This document shows, piece by piece, positions 8,999 to 17,661 of a DNA stretch of 64,000 nt. Where the stretch lies: NCBI GenBank assembly GCA_002280555.1, contig NCEE01000006.1:1-64000 (forward strand), given 5' to 3'. The notes beneath the pieces were generated by a model. It was not told the origin of the DNA and did no database searches. It worked only from the letters and a program-made list of their open reading frames with translations. The first letter of the stretch is position 1; the number at the start of each line of letters is the position of its first letter. The translations under genes were made by a program, and so were the position numbers. The stretch is from Sphingomonas sp. 32-62-10 (GTDB lineage Bacteria > Pseudomonadota > Alphaproteobacteria > Sphingomonadales > Sphingomonadaceae).

Positions 8999-10132
8999 GT
9001 GGCTGATGAAGCCGGGGGACGATCGTTGACTGCGAAGGCCGCATTGCTCGAACTCGCCATCGTCATCCCGACATTTAACGAGGCGGCAAATGTGCCGCTA
9101 CTGGTCGACAAGCTCGATACCGCGCTAGCGGGGCGGGCGTGGGAAGCGATCTTCGTCGACGACGACAGCCCCGACGGCACCGCTAATGCTGCGCGCGAAA
9201 TTGCACGTACCGACCGCCGTGTCCGCGTGATTCAGCGGATCGGTAGGCGGGGGCTTTCGTCGGCCTGTATCGAAGGGATGTGCGCCACTGCCGCGCCTCT
9301 GGTCGCGGTGATCGATGGCGATCTGCAGCATGACGAGACCTTGCTGCCAAAGATGCTCGATGCGTTGCAGGCCGATCCGGGCCTCGACGTCGCGATCGGA
9401 TCACGCTTTGTCGGCGATGGCGGAACGGGCGATTGGGACAAGGATCGGGTCGCCAAATCAGCCTTTGCGACGCGCTTGTCGCGGCAAGTGCTGAAGGCTG
9501 ATCTCACCGATCCGATGAGCGGATTCTTTATGATCCGCACCGATATGGTTCGCGCGATCGCGCCCAATCTCGCGGCGATCGGCTTCAAGATCCTGCTCGA
9601 CATTATGACCGGCAGCCCGCGCCCATTGCGTTTCGTCGAGCTGCCCTACACCTTCCGGGTCCGCACGGCGGGGGAGAGCAAGCTCGATTACGTTGTCGCG
9701 ATGGAATATCTGATAGCGCTGTATGATCGGATGTTCGGGCGGTACATCCCCGTGCGCTTCGCGATGTTCTGCGCCATCGGCTTGGTCGGGTTGGCAGCGC
9801 ATATGGGGGTGCTGGCGGTAGTGCTGGCGATCGGCGCGACCTTCCTGATCGGCCAGATGGTGGCGGCGACTTGTGCGATGACGCTCAACTTCTTCCTCAA
9901 CAATGCGCTTACCTATCGCGATCGTCGGCTCCGCGGGTTTCGGCCGCTGCTTGACGGCTGGGTATCTTTTTGCGTGGTGTGCTCGGTCGGGCTGGTCGCC
10001 AATATCGGCGTTGCCGCGTTTCTCTATGATGCGCGGACGGGCACCTGGGCGGCGTCGGCGATGGTCGGCGTGCTCGTGGGGGCGGTATGGAATTACGCAC
10101 TGTCCTCGCGCTTCACTTGGGGGCGCTACTAA
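8999..10132 (+). CDS. Glycosyltransferase family 2 with C-terminal GtrA membrane domain
   Basis: 377 residues from a GTG; a TTG nine codons later is an alternative start. The N-terminal GT2 domain (about residues 18-240) resembles dolichol-phosphate mannose synthase: IPTFNEAANV at 23-32, DDDSPDG at 54-60 and DGDLQHDE. From about residue 245 four hydrophobic helices form a GtrA-like domain (RYIPVRFAMFCAIG, then NFFLNNALTYRDRRL). Such fusions load a sugar onto polyprenyl phosphate and help flip it to the periplasm. The facing gene encodes a polyprenyl-phosphate-sugar-using transferase, so the two may act in sequence. Their 3' ends overlap by four bases (CTAA). Confidence 0.9.
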   Translation: MADEAGGRSLTAKAALLELAIVIPTFNEAANVPLLVDKLDTALAGRAWEAIFVDDDSPDGTANAAREIARTDRRVRVIQRIGRRGLSSACIEGMCATAAPLVAVIDGDLQHDETLLPKMLDALQADPGLDVAIGSRFVGDGGTGDWDKDRVAKSAFATRLSRQVLKADLTDPMSGFFMIRTDMVRAIAPNLAAIGFKILLDIMTGSPRPLRFVELPYTFRVRTAGESKLDYVVAMEYLIALYDRMFGRYIPVRFAMFCAIGLVGLAAHMGVLAVVLAIGATFLIGQMVAATCAMTLNFFLNNALTYRDRRLRGFRPLLDGWVSFCVVCSVGLVANIGVAAFLYDARTGTWAASAMVGVLVGAVWNYALSSRFTWGRY

Positions 10133-11382
10133 CGCCAGCTGAAGAACCACATCCAGTTCAGGAACGCCTGGTCGCTGGGCAGCGCCGCGGCGGACAGGAT
10201 CGGATAGAAATAGGCGAATAAGGTCGCCGCGAGCCCTGCAAACCACATGTCGGCGTCGCGCAGTCGCCCCTTGCCGAAATGGTCGAACGCCGCGGCCAGC
10301 GCGAGGCACAGAAAGATGCTCGGCAAATAGTAATAATAGAAGAAGCCGACCTTTTTGGGGATGATGATCCACGGCAGATAGGCGCCGATCCACAGTCCCG
10401 CGATCATGCCTGCAACTCGCGCCTGATCGCGAACCGCTGCATAAATGCACGCCGCCACTGCCACCAGCCCGCCCCACATGATGGCAGGATTGCCGACCAG
10501 CAAAATGCCTCGCACGGCCCCATCGACCGGTTCATAGAGATACCAGATCGGGCGAATGTCGAGCGGCCAGGTCCACCAGTTCGATTGATAGGTATGCGGG
10601 GGCAGCGGCTGTGTCTGCTGGGCATACATAATGGCTTGAAACGGCAGCAATGTGCCAATCGTCAGCGGGTCACGCGCATAGAAGAATGCTGGGGCAAAGG
10701 TAACGAAATAGGCGATCAGACTGACCCCGCCGAACAGCAGCACCGCCGTCACGCGCCGCCGGTGGAGCGGAGGGGCATCGTCGGCGGGGACGAACATGAT
10801 GGCCAGCACGGCAAAGGCGACGAACGGGATCGCCGCCCATTTCGCGCCAACCGCTAAGCCAAACAGCATGCCTGACAGCGCGAGACGCCGCAGGATGCGT
10901 TCAGGCGGCGCGTGCATCGCCCAGATCAGCGTGGCGATGCCAGTAACGGTGAAGGCCGCCATGTATCCGTCGAGCATCGCGATCCGCGCCTGGATGAACA
11001 CCGTGAAGTTCAGGATCGCGAACAGCGCGGCAAACGCTGCGGGCCGGACTCGGCCGATAAGCAACCACGCGATTGCGAACACCCCCACCACCACCGCTGT
11101 CGCCGCGATCGTCGAGAAGAATCGCCATCCGAAGCTATTGTCACCGAACAGCAGGATGCCGAGCGCGATGATTTCCTTGCCCAGCAGCGGGTGTTCGATG
11201 TTCAGCGGCCCGCCCAAGGTCAGCAGGTAATTGGCGGCGGGCACATAATGCGTCTCGTCGAATACCGGTTTGGTCGGGCGGGCCAGGTTGATCAGAAACA
11301 GGATTTGCGCGGCAAGGCCGATCGCCATCGCGACAAACGGGGCTTGATGCCAGGGCCGGGGGGTGTGCGAATCGGGCTTCAT
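10129..11382 (-). CDS. PMT/GT39-family phospholipid-carrier-dependent glycosyltransferase
   Basis: 417 residues from an ATG preceded by GGAAGGGA; the frame stays open for another 1 kb antisense to metZ, but that part is a shadow. Multi-spanning membrane protein. The first periplasmic loop carries the PMT hallmark FDETHYVPAA with the Asp-Glu catalytic pair, followed by IEHPLLGKEIIALG. About ten hydrophobic segments follow, with WWTWPLDIRPIWYL and IPKKVGFFYYYYLP in the C-terminal half. PMT enzymes move mannose or another sugar from polyprenyl phosphate to protein or lipid on the outer membrane face. Its tail overlaps the GT2-GtrA gene, the probable donor-making partner. Confidence 0.88.
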   Translation of the reverse strand: MKPDSHTPRPWHQAPFVAMAIGLAAQILFLINLARPTKPVFDETHYVPAANYLLTLGGPLNIEHPLLGKEIIALGILLFGDNSFGWRFFSTIAATAVVVGVFAIAWLLIGRVRPAAFAALFAILNFTVFIQARIAMLDGYMAAFTVTGIATLIWAMHAPPERILRRLALSGMLFGLAVGAKWAAIPFVAFAVLAIMFVPADDAPPLHRRRVTAVLLFGGVSLIAYFVTFAPAFFYARDPLTIGTLLPFQAIMYAQQTQPLPPHTYQSNWWTWPLDIRPIWYLYEPVDGAVRGILLVGNPAIMWGGLVAVAACIYAAVRDQARVAGMIAGLWIGAYLPWIIIPKKVGFFYYYYLPSIFLCLALAAAFDHFGKGRLRDADMWFAGLAATLFAYFYPILSAAALPSDQAFLNWMWFFSWR

Positions 11383-11478
11383 GCCATCGTCCCTTCCATC
11401 ATCGCGCTGATGGTTCAAGCACGTCGCTCTCCATCGCCCCATTGACGGGTTAGCCCCCGAACCGGCAAAGCAGCGTTC

Positions 11479-12687
11479 ATGAAACGTCGCACCGGACAAG
11501 ACCGCGAAATCACGCAACATTGGCGACCCGCCACCCAGGCGGTGCGCGGCGGTACGGCGCGTTCCGAATGGGGTGAAACCTCGGAAGCGCTGTTCCTGAC
11601 ATCGGGCTATGCCTATGATTGTGCGGCCGATGCAGCCGCGCGCTTTGCCGGTGAGCAGCAGGGCATGACCTATTCGCGGTTGCAGAACCCCACCGTCGAA
11701 ATGCTCGAACAGCGCATCGCGCTGATGGAAGGGGCAGAGGCGTGTCGTACGATGGCGACCGGCATGGCCGCGATGACTGCCGCATTGCTGTGCCAGCTGC
11801 AAAGCGGCGATCATGTCGTCGCCGGACGCGCGGCATTCGGCTCCTGCCGCTGGCTGGTCGATACATTGCTGCCCAAGTTCGGGATCGAGACGACCGTGGT
11901 CGATGCGCGCGATCCGCAGGCGTTCGATGATGCGCGACGCCCGAACACCAAGGTGTTTTTCTTCGAAACCCCGGCCAATCCGACGATGGACGTCGTCGAT
12001 CTGAAAGCGGTTTGCGGCATTGCGCGCGATAACGGCATTACGTCGGTGGTCGACAACGCCTTTGCGACCCCGGCGCTCCAGCGCCCGCTGGAATATGGCG
12101 CTGATGTCGTCGCCCATTCGGCCACCAAGATGATGGACGGTCAGGGGCGCGTGCTTGCCGGCGCGGTGTGCGGCACCGAAGATTGGATCACCAACACTTT
12201 GTTGCCCTTTACCCGCAACACCGGGCCGACGCTGAGCGCGTTCAACGCGTGGGTGGTGTTGAAGGGGCTTGAAACACTCGATCTGCGGATCAGGCGTCAA
12301 AGCGAGAATGCGTTGAAGGTTGGGCGTTTCCTGGAGGGGCGGGTGCCCCGCATCCTGCACCCAGGCTTGCCAAGCCACCCCCAGCACAATCTTGCCATGA
12401 GCCAGATGGAGGCATGCGGGTCGATCTTTGCGTTCGAAGTCGCTGACGGCCGCAAGCAGGCGCACGGGCTGCTCGATGCGCTCGAACTCGTCGATATCTC
12501 GAACAATATCGGCGATTCAAGATCTTTGATGACTCACCCTGCCTCTACGACGCATTCGGGCGTTGCGGAGGAAAAGCGGCTCGAAATGGGTGTGACCGAA
12601 AACCTGCTGCGGCTGAATGTCGGGCTGGAGGACCCCGCCGACGTGATCGACGATCTGGATCAGGCGTTGACGGCGGTCGGTCTATGA
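11479..12687 (+). CDS. metZ: O-succinylhomoserine sulfhydrylase
   Basis: 402 residues of the Cys/Met-metabolism PLP family. The PLP lysine is Lys217 in HSATKMMDGQG. Other landmarks are YSRLQNPT (65-72), TMATGMAAM and the FETPANPT segment carrying the cofactor-contacting Asn. It uses sulfide and O-succinylhomoserine to make homocysteine, the direct route to methionine. The closing part, DSRSLMTHPASTTHSG, is diagnostic for the family. apaG and a LysR-type gene follow on the same strand. Confidence 0.94.
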   Translation: MKRRTGQDREITQHWRPATQAVRGGTARSEWGETSEALFLTSGYAYDCAADAAARFAGEQQGMTYSRLQNPTVEMLEQRIALMEGAEACRTMATGMAAMTAALLCQLQSGDHVVAGRAAFGSCRWLVDTLLPKFGIETTVVDARDPQAFDDARRPNTKVFFFETPANPTMDVVDLKAVCGIARDNGITSVVDNAFATPALQRPLEYGADVVAHSATKMMDGQGRVLAGAVCGTEDWITNTLLPFTRNTGPTLSAFNAWVVLKGLETLDLRIRRQSENALKVGRFLEGRVPRILHPGLPSHPQHNLAMSQMEACGSIFAFEVADGRKQAHGLLDALELVDISNNIGDSRSLMTHPASTTHSGVAEEKRLEMGVTENLLRLNVGLEDPADVIDDLDQALTAVGL

Positions 12688-12711
12688 GCGGTCGCCGATG
12701 AGCCGCGCGCC

Positions 12712-13113
12712 ATGATGAAGGCGCTGTTCCCGCATGTCGCCGAAACGCGCGACGTGATCGTGCGCGTTTCGGTCAGTTATCTGCCCGAACAGTCCGATCC
12801 CGCGCGGGGGCGCTGGTTCTGGGCCTATCATATCCGGCTGGAGAATATTGGCGCGGTCGCGGTACAGTTGCTGACGCGACACTGGATCATCACCGACGGG
12901 CGTGGCCACCGCCATGCCGTCGAGGGCGAAGGCGTTGTGGGCGAACAACCGCTGATCGCACCGGGGGGCAGTTTTGATTACGTCTCGGGCTGTCCGCTGC
13001 CGACGCCTGCAGGTTCGATGCAGGGCAGTTATCACATGATCGACACCGACGGTGCGGGGTTCGATGTCGACATCCCCAAATTCGCGCTGATTGCACCGGC
13101 GGTGGCGGGATGA
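12712..13113 (+). CDS. apaG: ApaG domain protein
   Basis: 133 residues, a whole ApaG domain: a fibronectin-III-like beta sandwich with VSVSYLPEQSDP near the start, FWAYHIRLEN, RHWIITDG and the conserved EGEGVVGEQPLIAPGGSFDY. ApaG is linked genetically to Co2+/Mg2+ resistance and Ap4A levels; the biochemical role is not settled. Either of two adjacent ATG codons could start it. It begins 24 bases after metZ, and its stop overlaps the next gene (ATGA), so the three genes are probably one transcript. Confidence 0.95.
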   Translation: MMKALFPHVAETRDVIVRVSVSYLPEQSDPARGRWFWAYHIRLENIGAVAVQLLTRHWIITDGRGHRHAVEGEGVVGEQPLIAPGGSFDYVSGCPLPTPAGSMQGSYHMIDTDGAGFDVDIPKFALIAPAVAG

Positions 13114-13901
13114 AGCGTACGCACCTGCCCCTGAACGGCCTGCGCGTGCTCGACGCCGCCGCGCGCCACCTGAGCTTCACGCGCGCCGCCGACGAATTGG
13201 CGGTGACTCCGGCGGCAGTCGGTCAGCAAATTCGGGCGCTTGAGGACACGTTGGGCACGGTGCTGTTCCGTCGCACGACCAAGGGCCTCGAACTGACGCC
13301 AGAGGGCGAGGCCGGGCTGGCTGCGCTACGACACGGTTTCCTGCAATTCGAGGAAGCCGTTCGCGCGATGCAGGCGGGGCAAACCTCCAAATCGCTAACC
13401 ATCGCCGCCCCGCGCGATTTCTCCGAAAAATGGCTGTTGCCACGCCTCGCCGAAATTGCCCGTGCTGATCCCGAATTACGGTTCGTGCTCGTAAACGCCG
13501 ATGAATTGATCGACTTTACCGAGGCCAATCTCGATCTGGCGATCCGCTGGGGCGAGGGACCGGGCGAGCATGAAGGCGAAGCGCTTGAGTCGGATGGCAT
13601 GGTCACGATCGAGCGCCCCGGTGGCGGCGCTGATACCCGCATATCCTGGCCAGGCTGCCTGAATGATCCCGAAGTCTCGCTGGTGCGGGTCGGCGATGCC
13701 GGTCTCGCAATCGATGCTGCCGCGCAGGGGCTCGGGCGGGCGACCGTGCCCGAACTGCTTGCCGCGCGCGATATTGAAGCTGGCCGGGTTATCGTGATTG
13801 GCGAGCCCAAGCCCTATGCCAAGGGCTATTGGCTGGTCGCGCCGCTACCGCAATGGCGCCAGAAAAAAGTAAAGGCGCTGGTCGAAGCACTTACCCGGTG
13901 A
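13110..13901 (+). CDS. LysR-family transcriptional regulator, short effector domain
   Basis: 263 residues. The N-terminal winged helix-turn-helix (residues 6-65: LNGLRVLDAAARHLSFTRAA, then VTPAAVGQQIRALE, LFRR) is of the GcvA type. The effector domain is about 40 residues shorter than in most GcvA-like proteins: between LDLAIRWGEGP and VRVGDAGLAIDAAAQGLG only some 50 residues remain, so part of the usual subdomain seems lost. The frame is continuous, so this is an in-frame contraction. It overlaps both neighbours by four bases (ATGA and GTGA). The regulated genes are unknown. Confidence 0.85.
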   Translation: MKRTHLPLNGLRVLDAAARHLSFTRAADELAVTPAAVGQQIRALEDTLGTVLFRRTTKGLELTPEGEAGLAALRHGFLQFEEAVRAMQAGQTSKSLTIAAPRDFSEKWLLPRLAEIARADPELRFVLVNADELIDFTEANLDLAIRWGEGPGEHEGEALESDGMVTIERPGGGADTRISWPGCLNDPEVSLVRVGDAGLAIDAAAQGLGRATVPELLAARDIEAGRVIVIGEPKPYAKGYWLVAPLPQWRQKKVKALVEALTR

Positions 13902-14437
13902 ACGAAACACCGATCATTGACAGCGAACGCGTGCGGTTGCGACCTTTGGTAGTCGACGATGCCGAGGCGCTGTTTTCCGTATACGGTGATCCGACTGCCA
14001 TGATGTGGTGGACGCACGCTGCCCACGAGAGCGTCGAGCAGACCCGCGAACAGCTGGCGCGAAATGATCTGGCCCGCGACTGGCGATCCTGGGCAATCAC
14101 GCGGCACGGCGATGATCGCGCGATCGGGACTGCCGCAGCGCACGAAGAGCGCCAGGGGAGGGTGATCGAGATCGGCTATTCGCTTGCCCCCGCTTATTGG
14201 GGCACCGGGCTGGCGCGAGAGGCCGTCACGGCGCTGATCGATTATCTGTTCACGGTCGAAGGCCATCGCCGCATCTTTGCTGATACCGATCCGGATAATA
14301 GCGCCTCGAATGGCTTGCTGACACGGCTTGGCTTTACGTTGGAGGGGCGTCTGCGCGGCGAGTGGGAAACGCATATTGGCGTGCGCGACAGCCTGATCTG
14401 GGGGCTGCTGCGCGACGAATGGTCGAGCCGGGTGTAA
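13898..14437 (+). CDS. GNAT acetyltransferase, RimJ/RimL type
   Basis: 179 residues from a GTG that shares bases with the LysR stop codon (GTGA). A longer upstream frame exists but runs inside the LysR gene. The opening DSERVRLRPLVVDDAEALF and the central IEIGYSLAPAYWGTGLAREAV are the beta strand and acetyl-CoA loop of RimL-like N-acetyltransferases; RIFADTDPDNSASNGLLTRLGF is the conserved C-terminal part. These enzymes acetylate protein N-termini or small amines. The acceptor is unknown. Confidence 0.9.
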   Translation: MNETPIIDSERVRLRPLVVDDAEALFSVYGDPTAMMWWTHAAHESVEQTREQLARNDLARDWRSWAITRHGDDRAIGTAAAHEERQGRVIEIGYSLAPAYWGTGLAREAVTALIDYLFTVEGHRRIFADTDPDNSASNGLLTRLGFTLEGRLRGEWETHIGVRDSLIWGLLRDEWSSRV

Positions 14438-14495
14438 CTGATCCGCTTCCTAGAACGAATGGGGTGCAATCCATTCGTGCCAAAGGGGCCTTTTG

Positions 14496-14960
14496 ATGAC
14501 CAACCGTTTACCCGTTCCCAGTGATGCCACCGCCACTGCCATGCTGCGCTGGGCGCTCGTTCTGATCTTCTTTTTCTTCGGGATCGCGAAGTTTGCGACC
14601 TATGAAGCAGAAGGCGTTGCGAAGATTGCGAGCCAGTATCCGCTCTTTGCGTGGATGTACCCCATCTGGGGGGTGCAGGGTGCCAGCAACGTTATCGGTT
14701 CGATCGAACTCGCGACCGGCGCAGCACTTGCAATCGGCGCATGGTCGGCCCGCGCCAGCCTGCTCGGCGGTCTGATGGGCATGTGTACCTTCCTGATCAC
14801 GCTCAGCTTCCTGCTCGGCGCGCCAATCTGGGAGCCCGGCTATGGCGCGCCGTTCATCGGCGGCATCGCGCAGTTTCTGCTGAAGGATGCCGGATTGTTC
14901 GCCGCCTGTTTCGCGATTGCAGTTGCTTCCGCGCGCAAGGCTGGCCTTACGCGCGGCTAG
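14496..14960 (+). CDS. DUF417/YkgB-RclC family membrane protein
   Basis: 154 residues from the ATG preceded by AAAGGGGCC; a TTG one codon earlier is a poorer choice. Four hydrophobic segments: FFFFGIAKFATYEAEGV with the conserved charged FGxxKFTxYEAEGI-type signature, the region around ASNVIGSIELATGAALAIGA, LMGMCTFLITLSFLL, and a last one near LFAACFAIAVASA. PLFAWMYPIWG fits the family. E. coli RclC of this family is induced by reactive chlorine stress, but its molecular function is not known. Confidence 0.88.
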   Translation: MTNRLPVPSDATATAMLRWALVLIFFFFGIAKFATYEAEGVAKIASQYPLFAWMYPIWGVQGASNVIGSIELATGAALAIGAWSARASLLGGLMGMCTFLITLSFLLGAPIWEPGYGAPFIGGIAQFLLKDAGLFAACFAIAVASARKAGLTRG

Positions 14961-14965
14961 GGCGA

Positions 14966-16189
14966 TCAGCTCCCAGTCTTAGCGGCGACCGGCAATGGCG
15001 ACAGATCAAGGAACTCGATTCGCGGTTCAATGCTACGCTGGCGAATGCGCGATCCGGTGATATCGGTGTAGCGCGACGTGTAGGTGTAGCGTTCTACCCG
15101 GAACACACCCGGGTCGCTCGGGTCCAGGGCGATTGGTGCGTAGCGCCGACCCTCAATCGATGCGAGAATCGGCTTCACCCAGGGGTTGCTGTCCGAGTAC
15201 TTCTTGCTTTCGCGCATAACCGCCGCATCGGTTACTTTGCCGTCCGGGGCTACCCAAAAACCCACATCGACCCATTGATCATCGACATTGTGAACTGGAA
15301 GTCGACCGAGTGCCGAACTGAACCCATTGTCGATGTTCAGATTGGTGGTCCGGGGACTTCCGGCAAGATCGATTTTGGGCGCGTACAGCAGGGTTGGTGT
15401 CAGGTTCGGTGCCTGCGCCTGATAGCTTGCAATCAGCGCATCAACGACGCTGCTGTCACCGCTTCGAAACGCAAGGCGGGCTTTGAGAACGCGTGCTGCG
15501 CCGGCGAAAGCAATCAGGTCGGGATCGGCATTGTTCGCAAGCCCATCCAGCGCCCGTTTTGCACTGTATCGATACGTCGCGGGATCCGATTCGGCGAGGA
15601 AGGTGTACATCGCGGCGATCCGTAACAGAGCATGGCCCTCGACCTTGGGCAGACCTAGCTCATTTGCACGACGTGCCACGGCCCGATACTGCTTCTCAGC
15701 CTCGCTTATCCTGCCGAAGCGGGCATAGGTGTCGCCCAATTCAACGCGCGCGCCGAGCACGCGGGGATGATCATCTGGCAGGCCGGCCTTCAGCGCGCTT
15801 ACCGTATCGAGTGCACCCATGAACTGGGCCTCGCCTTCGCCAAGATGTGCCGCCACGCGCGAATTGGCGCGGAGCAGATTGGCGACTTCGACAGGGTAGG
15901 TCTTGCTGAACTGCTTGTTGCGCGAGCGGGACGCGAGCAGCGTGCGCCGGGCATTGAGATAATCGCCGGCCACGAACTGGTTTTCAGCATGGCGCAGCGT
16001 CGCGGCAATGTCCTGGTCAGGGGCGCATTGGCGCTCGATGCAGTCGTTCAACCGCCGAGCTGAGTCGGCAAGGCTTTCGCCATAAACGATGATCGGAGCT
16101 TCCTTGGCGCCATCGGCGTTCGTCTGCCCTGGCAGCGCGCTGCTAAGGAGAGGGGACGCCATGATGAGCAGAATTGCAGCCTTCAACAT
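14966..16189 (-). CDS. Secreted TonB-C-like protein, paralogue 1 of a tandem triplet
   Basis: 407 residues from the ATG with AGGAG ten bases upstream; the longer open frame upstream is not coding-like. A signal peptide (MLKAAILLIMASPLLSSALPG) precedes the conserved IIVYGESLADSARRL and a Cys pair (CIERQC). Residues about 55-250 are helical with TPR-like periodicity (AENQFVAGDYLNARRTL, VELGDTYARFGRISEAEKQY). The C-terminal part (DQWVDVGFWVAPDGKVTDA, IEGRRYAPI) matches the beta-alpha-beta pattern of TonB C-terminal domains. No transmembrane anchor beyond the signal is seen, so a classical energizer is unlikely. Very similar to the next upstream gene. Function unknown. Confidence 0.8.
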   Translation of the reverse strand: MLKAAILLIMASPLLSSALPGQTNADGAKEAPIIVYGESLADSARRLNDCIERQCAPDQDIAATLRHAENQFVAGDYLNARRTLLASRSRNKQFSKTYPVEVANLLRANSRVAAHLGEGEAQFMGALDTVSALKAGLPDDHPRVLGARVELGDTYARFGRISEAEKQYRAVARRANELGLPKVEGHALLRIAAMYTFLAESDPATYRYSAKRALDGLANNADPDLIAFAGAARVLKARLAFRSGDSSVVDALIASYQAQAPNLTPTLLYAPKIDLAGSPRTTNLNIDNGFSSALGRLPVHNVDDQWVDVGFWVAPDGKVTDAAVMRESKKYSDSNPWVKPILASIEGRRYAPIALDPSDPGVFRVERYTYTSRYTDITGSRIRQRSIEPRIEFLDLSPLPVAAKTGS

Positions 16190-16239
16190 TTCACCGTCTC
16201 CTTGTCGTTTTTGGGGCGGGGCAGCGTAACCTCTTCTTT

Positions 16240-17496
16240 TCAGGCAGGTCGTTGTTCGCGGGCGGGGACTGGTCCGTTTTCGGTGACAGTCTTGCCTGAG
16301 ATGGGTGACAGATCGAGAAACTCGATTTGTGGCTGAACGCTGCGTTGGCGAATGCGTGTTCCGGTGATGCCCGTCCAGCGGGAAGTAAAGGTGTAGCGTT
16401 CGATCCTGAAGATGCCAGGATCGCTTGGGTCGAGGGCGATCCGCGCATAACGGCGCCCTTCGATCGATGCCAGAATCGGCGCTGCCCAAGGGTTTCTGTT
16501 CGAATATCTCCCGCTCTGACGCAGAATGGCCGCGTCGGTTACGCGCCCATCCGGCGCAACCCAGAACCCGACATCAATCCATTGATCGTCGAAATTCCGC
16601 GTTGCCAGCCGACCAAGGGCCGAGCTGAATCCAAAATCGATGTTGAGGTTATCCGTCCTGGCGCTTTGGAAGCTGTCGAGCCGGGGCGCATAGAGCAATG
16701 TTGGCGTTAATTCAGGTGCCTGCGTTTGATACCGGGCGATCAGCGCGTCAACAACGCTGCTGTCACCATTGCGAAAGGCGATACGGGCCTTCAGCACGCG
16801 GGCGGCATCTGCAAACAGCGCTAAATTCGGGTTGTCACTGCTGACCAACGTATCGAGTGCGCGCTTGGCCGAGTAGCGATAGGAAGCAGGGTCCTCCTCA
16901 GCGAGCAAGGTATACATGGCGGCAATACGAAGCAGCGCATGTCCTTCGATCTTGGACAGCCCCAGTTCCCGCGCGCGGCGGGCGACGTCACGATAGGTGC
17001 TTTCGGCTGCGGTAAATCTGCTGAACCGGGCATAGGCATCGCCTAGTTCAACGCGCGCGCCGAGAACGCGGGGATGATCGTCTGGCAGTCCGGCCTTCAG
17101 CGCGCTTACAGTATCAACCGCGCCCAAGAACTGTGCCTCGCCTTCGCCAAGATGGGCGGCAACGCGCGAATTGGCGCGCAGGAGATTCGCAACTTCGACA
17201 GGGTAGGTCTTGCTGAACTTTTTGTTGCGCGAGCGGGATGCGAGGAGTGTGCGGCGCGCATTGAGATAATCGCCGGCCACGAACTGGTTTTCTGCATGGC
17301 GCAGCGTCGCGGCAATGTCCTGGTCAGGGGCGCATTGGCGCTCGATGCAGCCGTTCAACCGCCGGGCGGAATCGGCAAGGCTTTCGCCGTAAACGATAAT
17401 AGGGGGCTCTTTGCCGCCATCGGTGTTGACTTGCGCCGGGGTCCCACTGCTCAAAAGCGGTGACGCCATGATCAGCAACAGTGCAGATTTCAACAT
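16240..17496 (-). CDS. Secreted TonB-C-like protein, paralogue 2 of a tandem triplet
   Basis: 418 residues. It is close to paralogue 1 throughout: the signal peptide MLKSALLLIMASPLLSS, IIVYGESLADSARRL, CIERQC, and long stretches of the TPR-like region are nearly identical even at DNA level, which indicates a recent duplication. The TonB-C-like segment is DQWIDVGFWVAPDGRVTDA plus IEGRRYARIALD. The C-terminus is about ten residues longer and ends in a charged tail. A GAGGAGATGATCCG purine-rich leader precedes the ATG. The gene is separated from paralogue 1 by 50 bases and probably shares its transcript. Confidence 0.8.
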   Translation of the reverse strand: MLKSALLLIMASPLLSSGTPAQVNTDGGKEPPIIVYGESLADSARRLNGCIERQCAPDQDIAATLRHAENQFVAGDYLNARRTLLASRSRNKKFSKTYPVEVANLLRANSRVAAHLGEGEAQFLGAVDTVSALKAGLPDDHPRVLGARVELGDAYARFSRFTAAESTYRDVARRARELGLSKIEGHALLRIAAMYTLLAEEDPASYRYSAKRALDTLVSSDNPNLALFADAARVLKARIAFRNGDSSVVDALIARYQTQAPELTPTLLYAPRLDSFQSARTDNLNIDFGFSSALGRLATRNFDDQWIDVGFWVAPDGRVTDAAILRQSGRYSNRNPWAAPILASIEGRRYARIALDPSDPGIFRIERYTFTSRWTGITGTRIRQRSVQPQIEFLDLSPISGKTVTENGPVPAREQRPA

Positions 17497-17661
17497 CGGA
17501 TCATCTCCTCAGTTTGGATGCGTTGCAGCTTATGTTCTGTTCAATATCGATGCTAAGTGCCTAGAAGATCTCTAGTATGTTACAAAAAGGTAACCAATAA
17601 TAGGGGGCGGATCACCGCATTTGGGTGCTGTTTGTGCTCGACAGTTTTGGACCGTGCCCGT

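Noticed and set aside
11383..11478. SAM riboswitch before metZ
   Set aside because: Alphaproteobacterial met genes often have one, but I could not find the conserved stem or loop bases in this leader; a covariance-model search would decide.
11383..12465. Long minus-strand open frame running antisense through metZ, continuous with the GT39 gene
   Set aside because: No ribosome site or conserved sequence; the GT39 gene begins at 11382 with GGAAGGGA, and metZ on the other strand is unmistakable. High-GC codon shadow.
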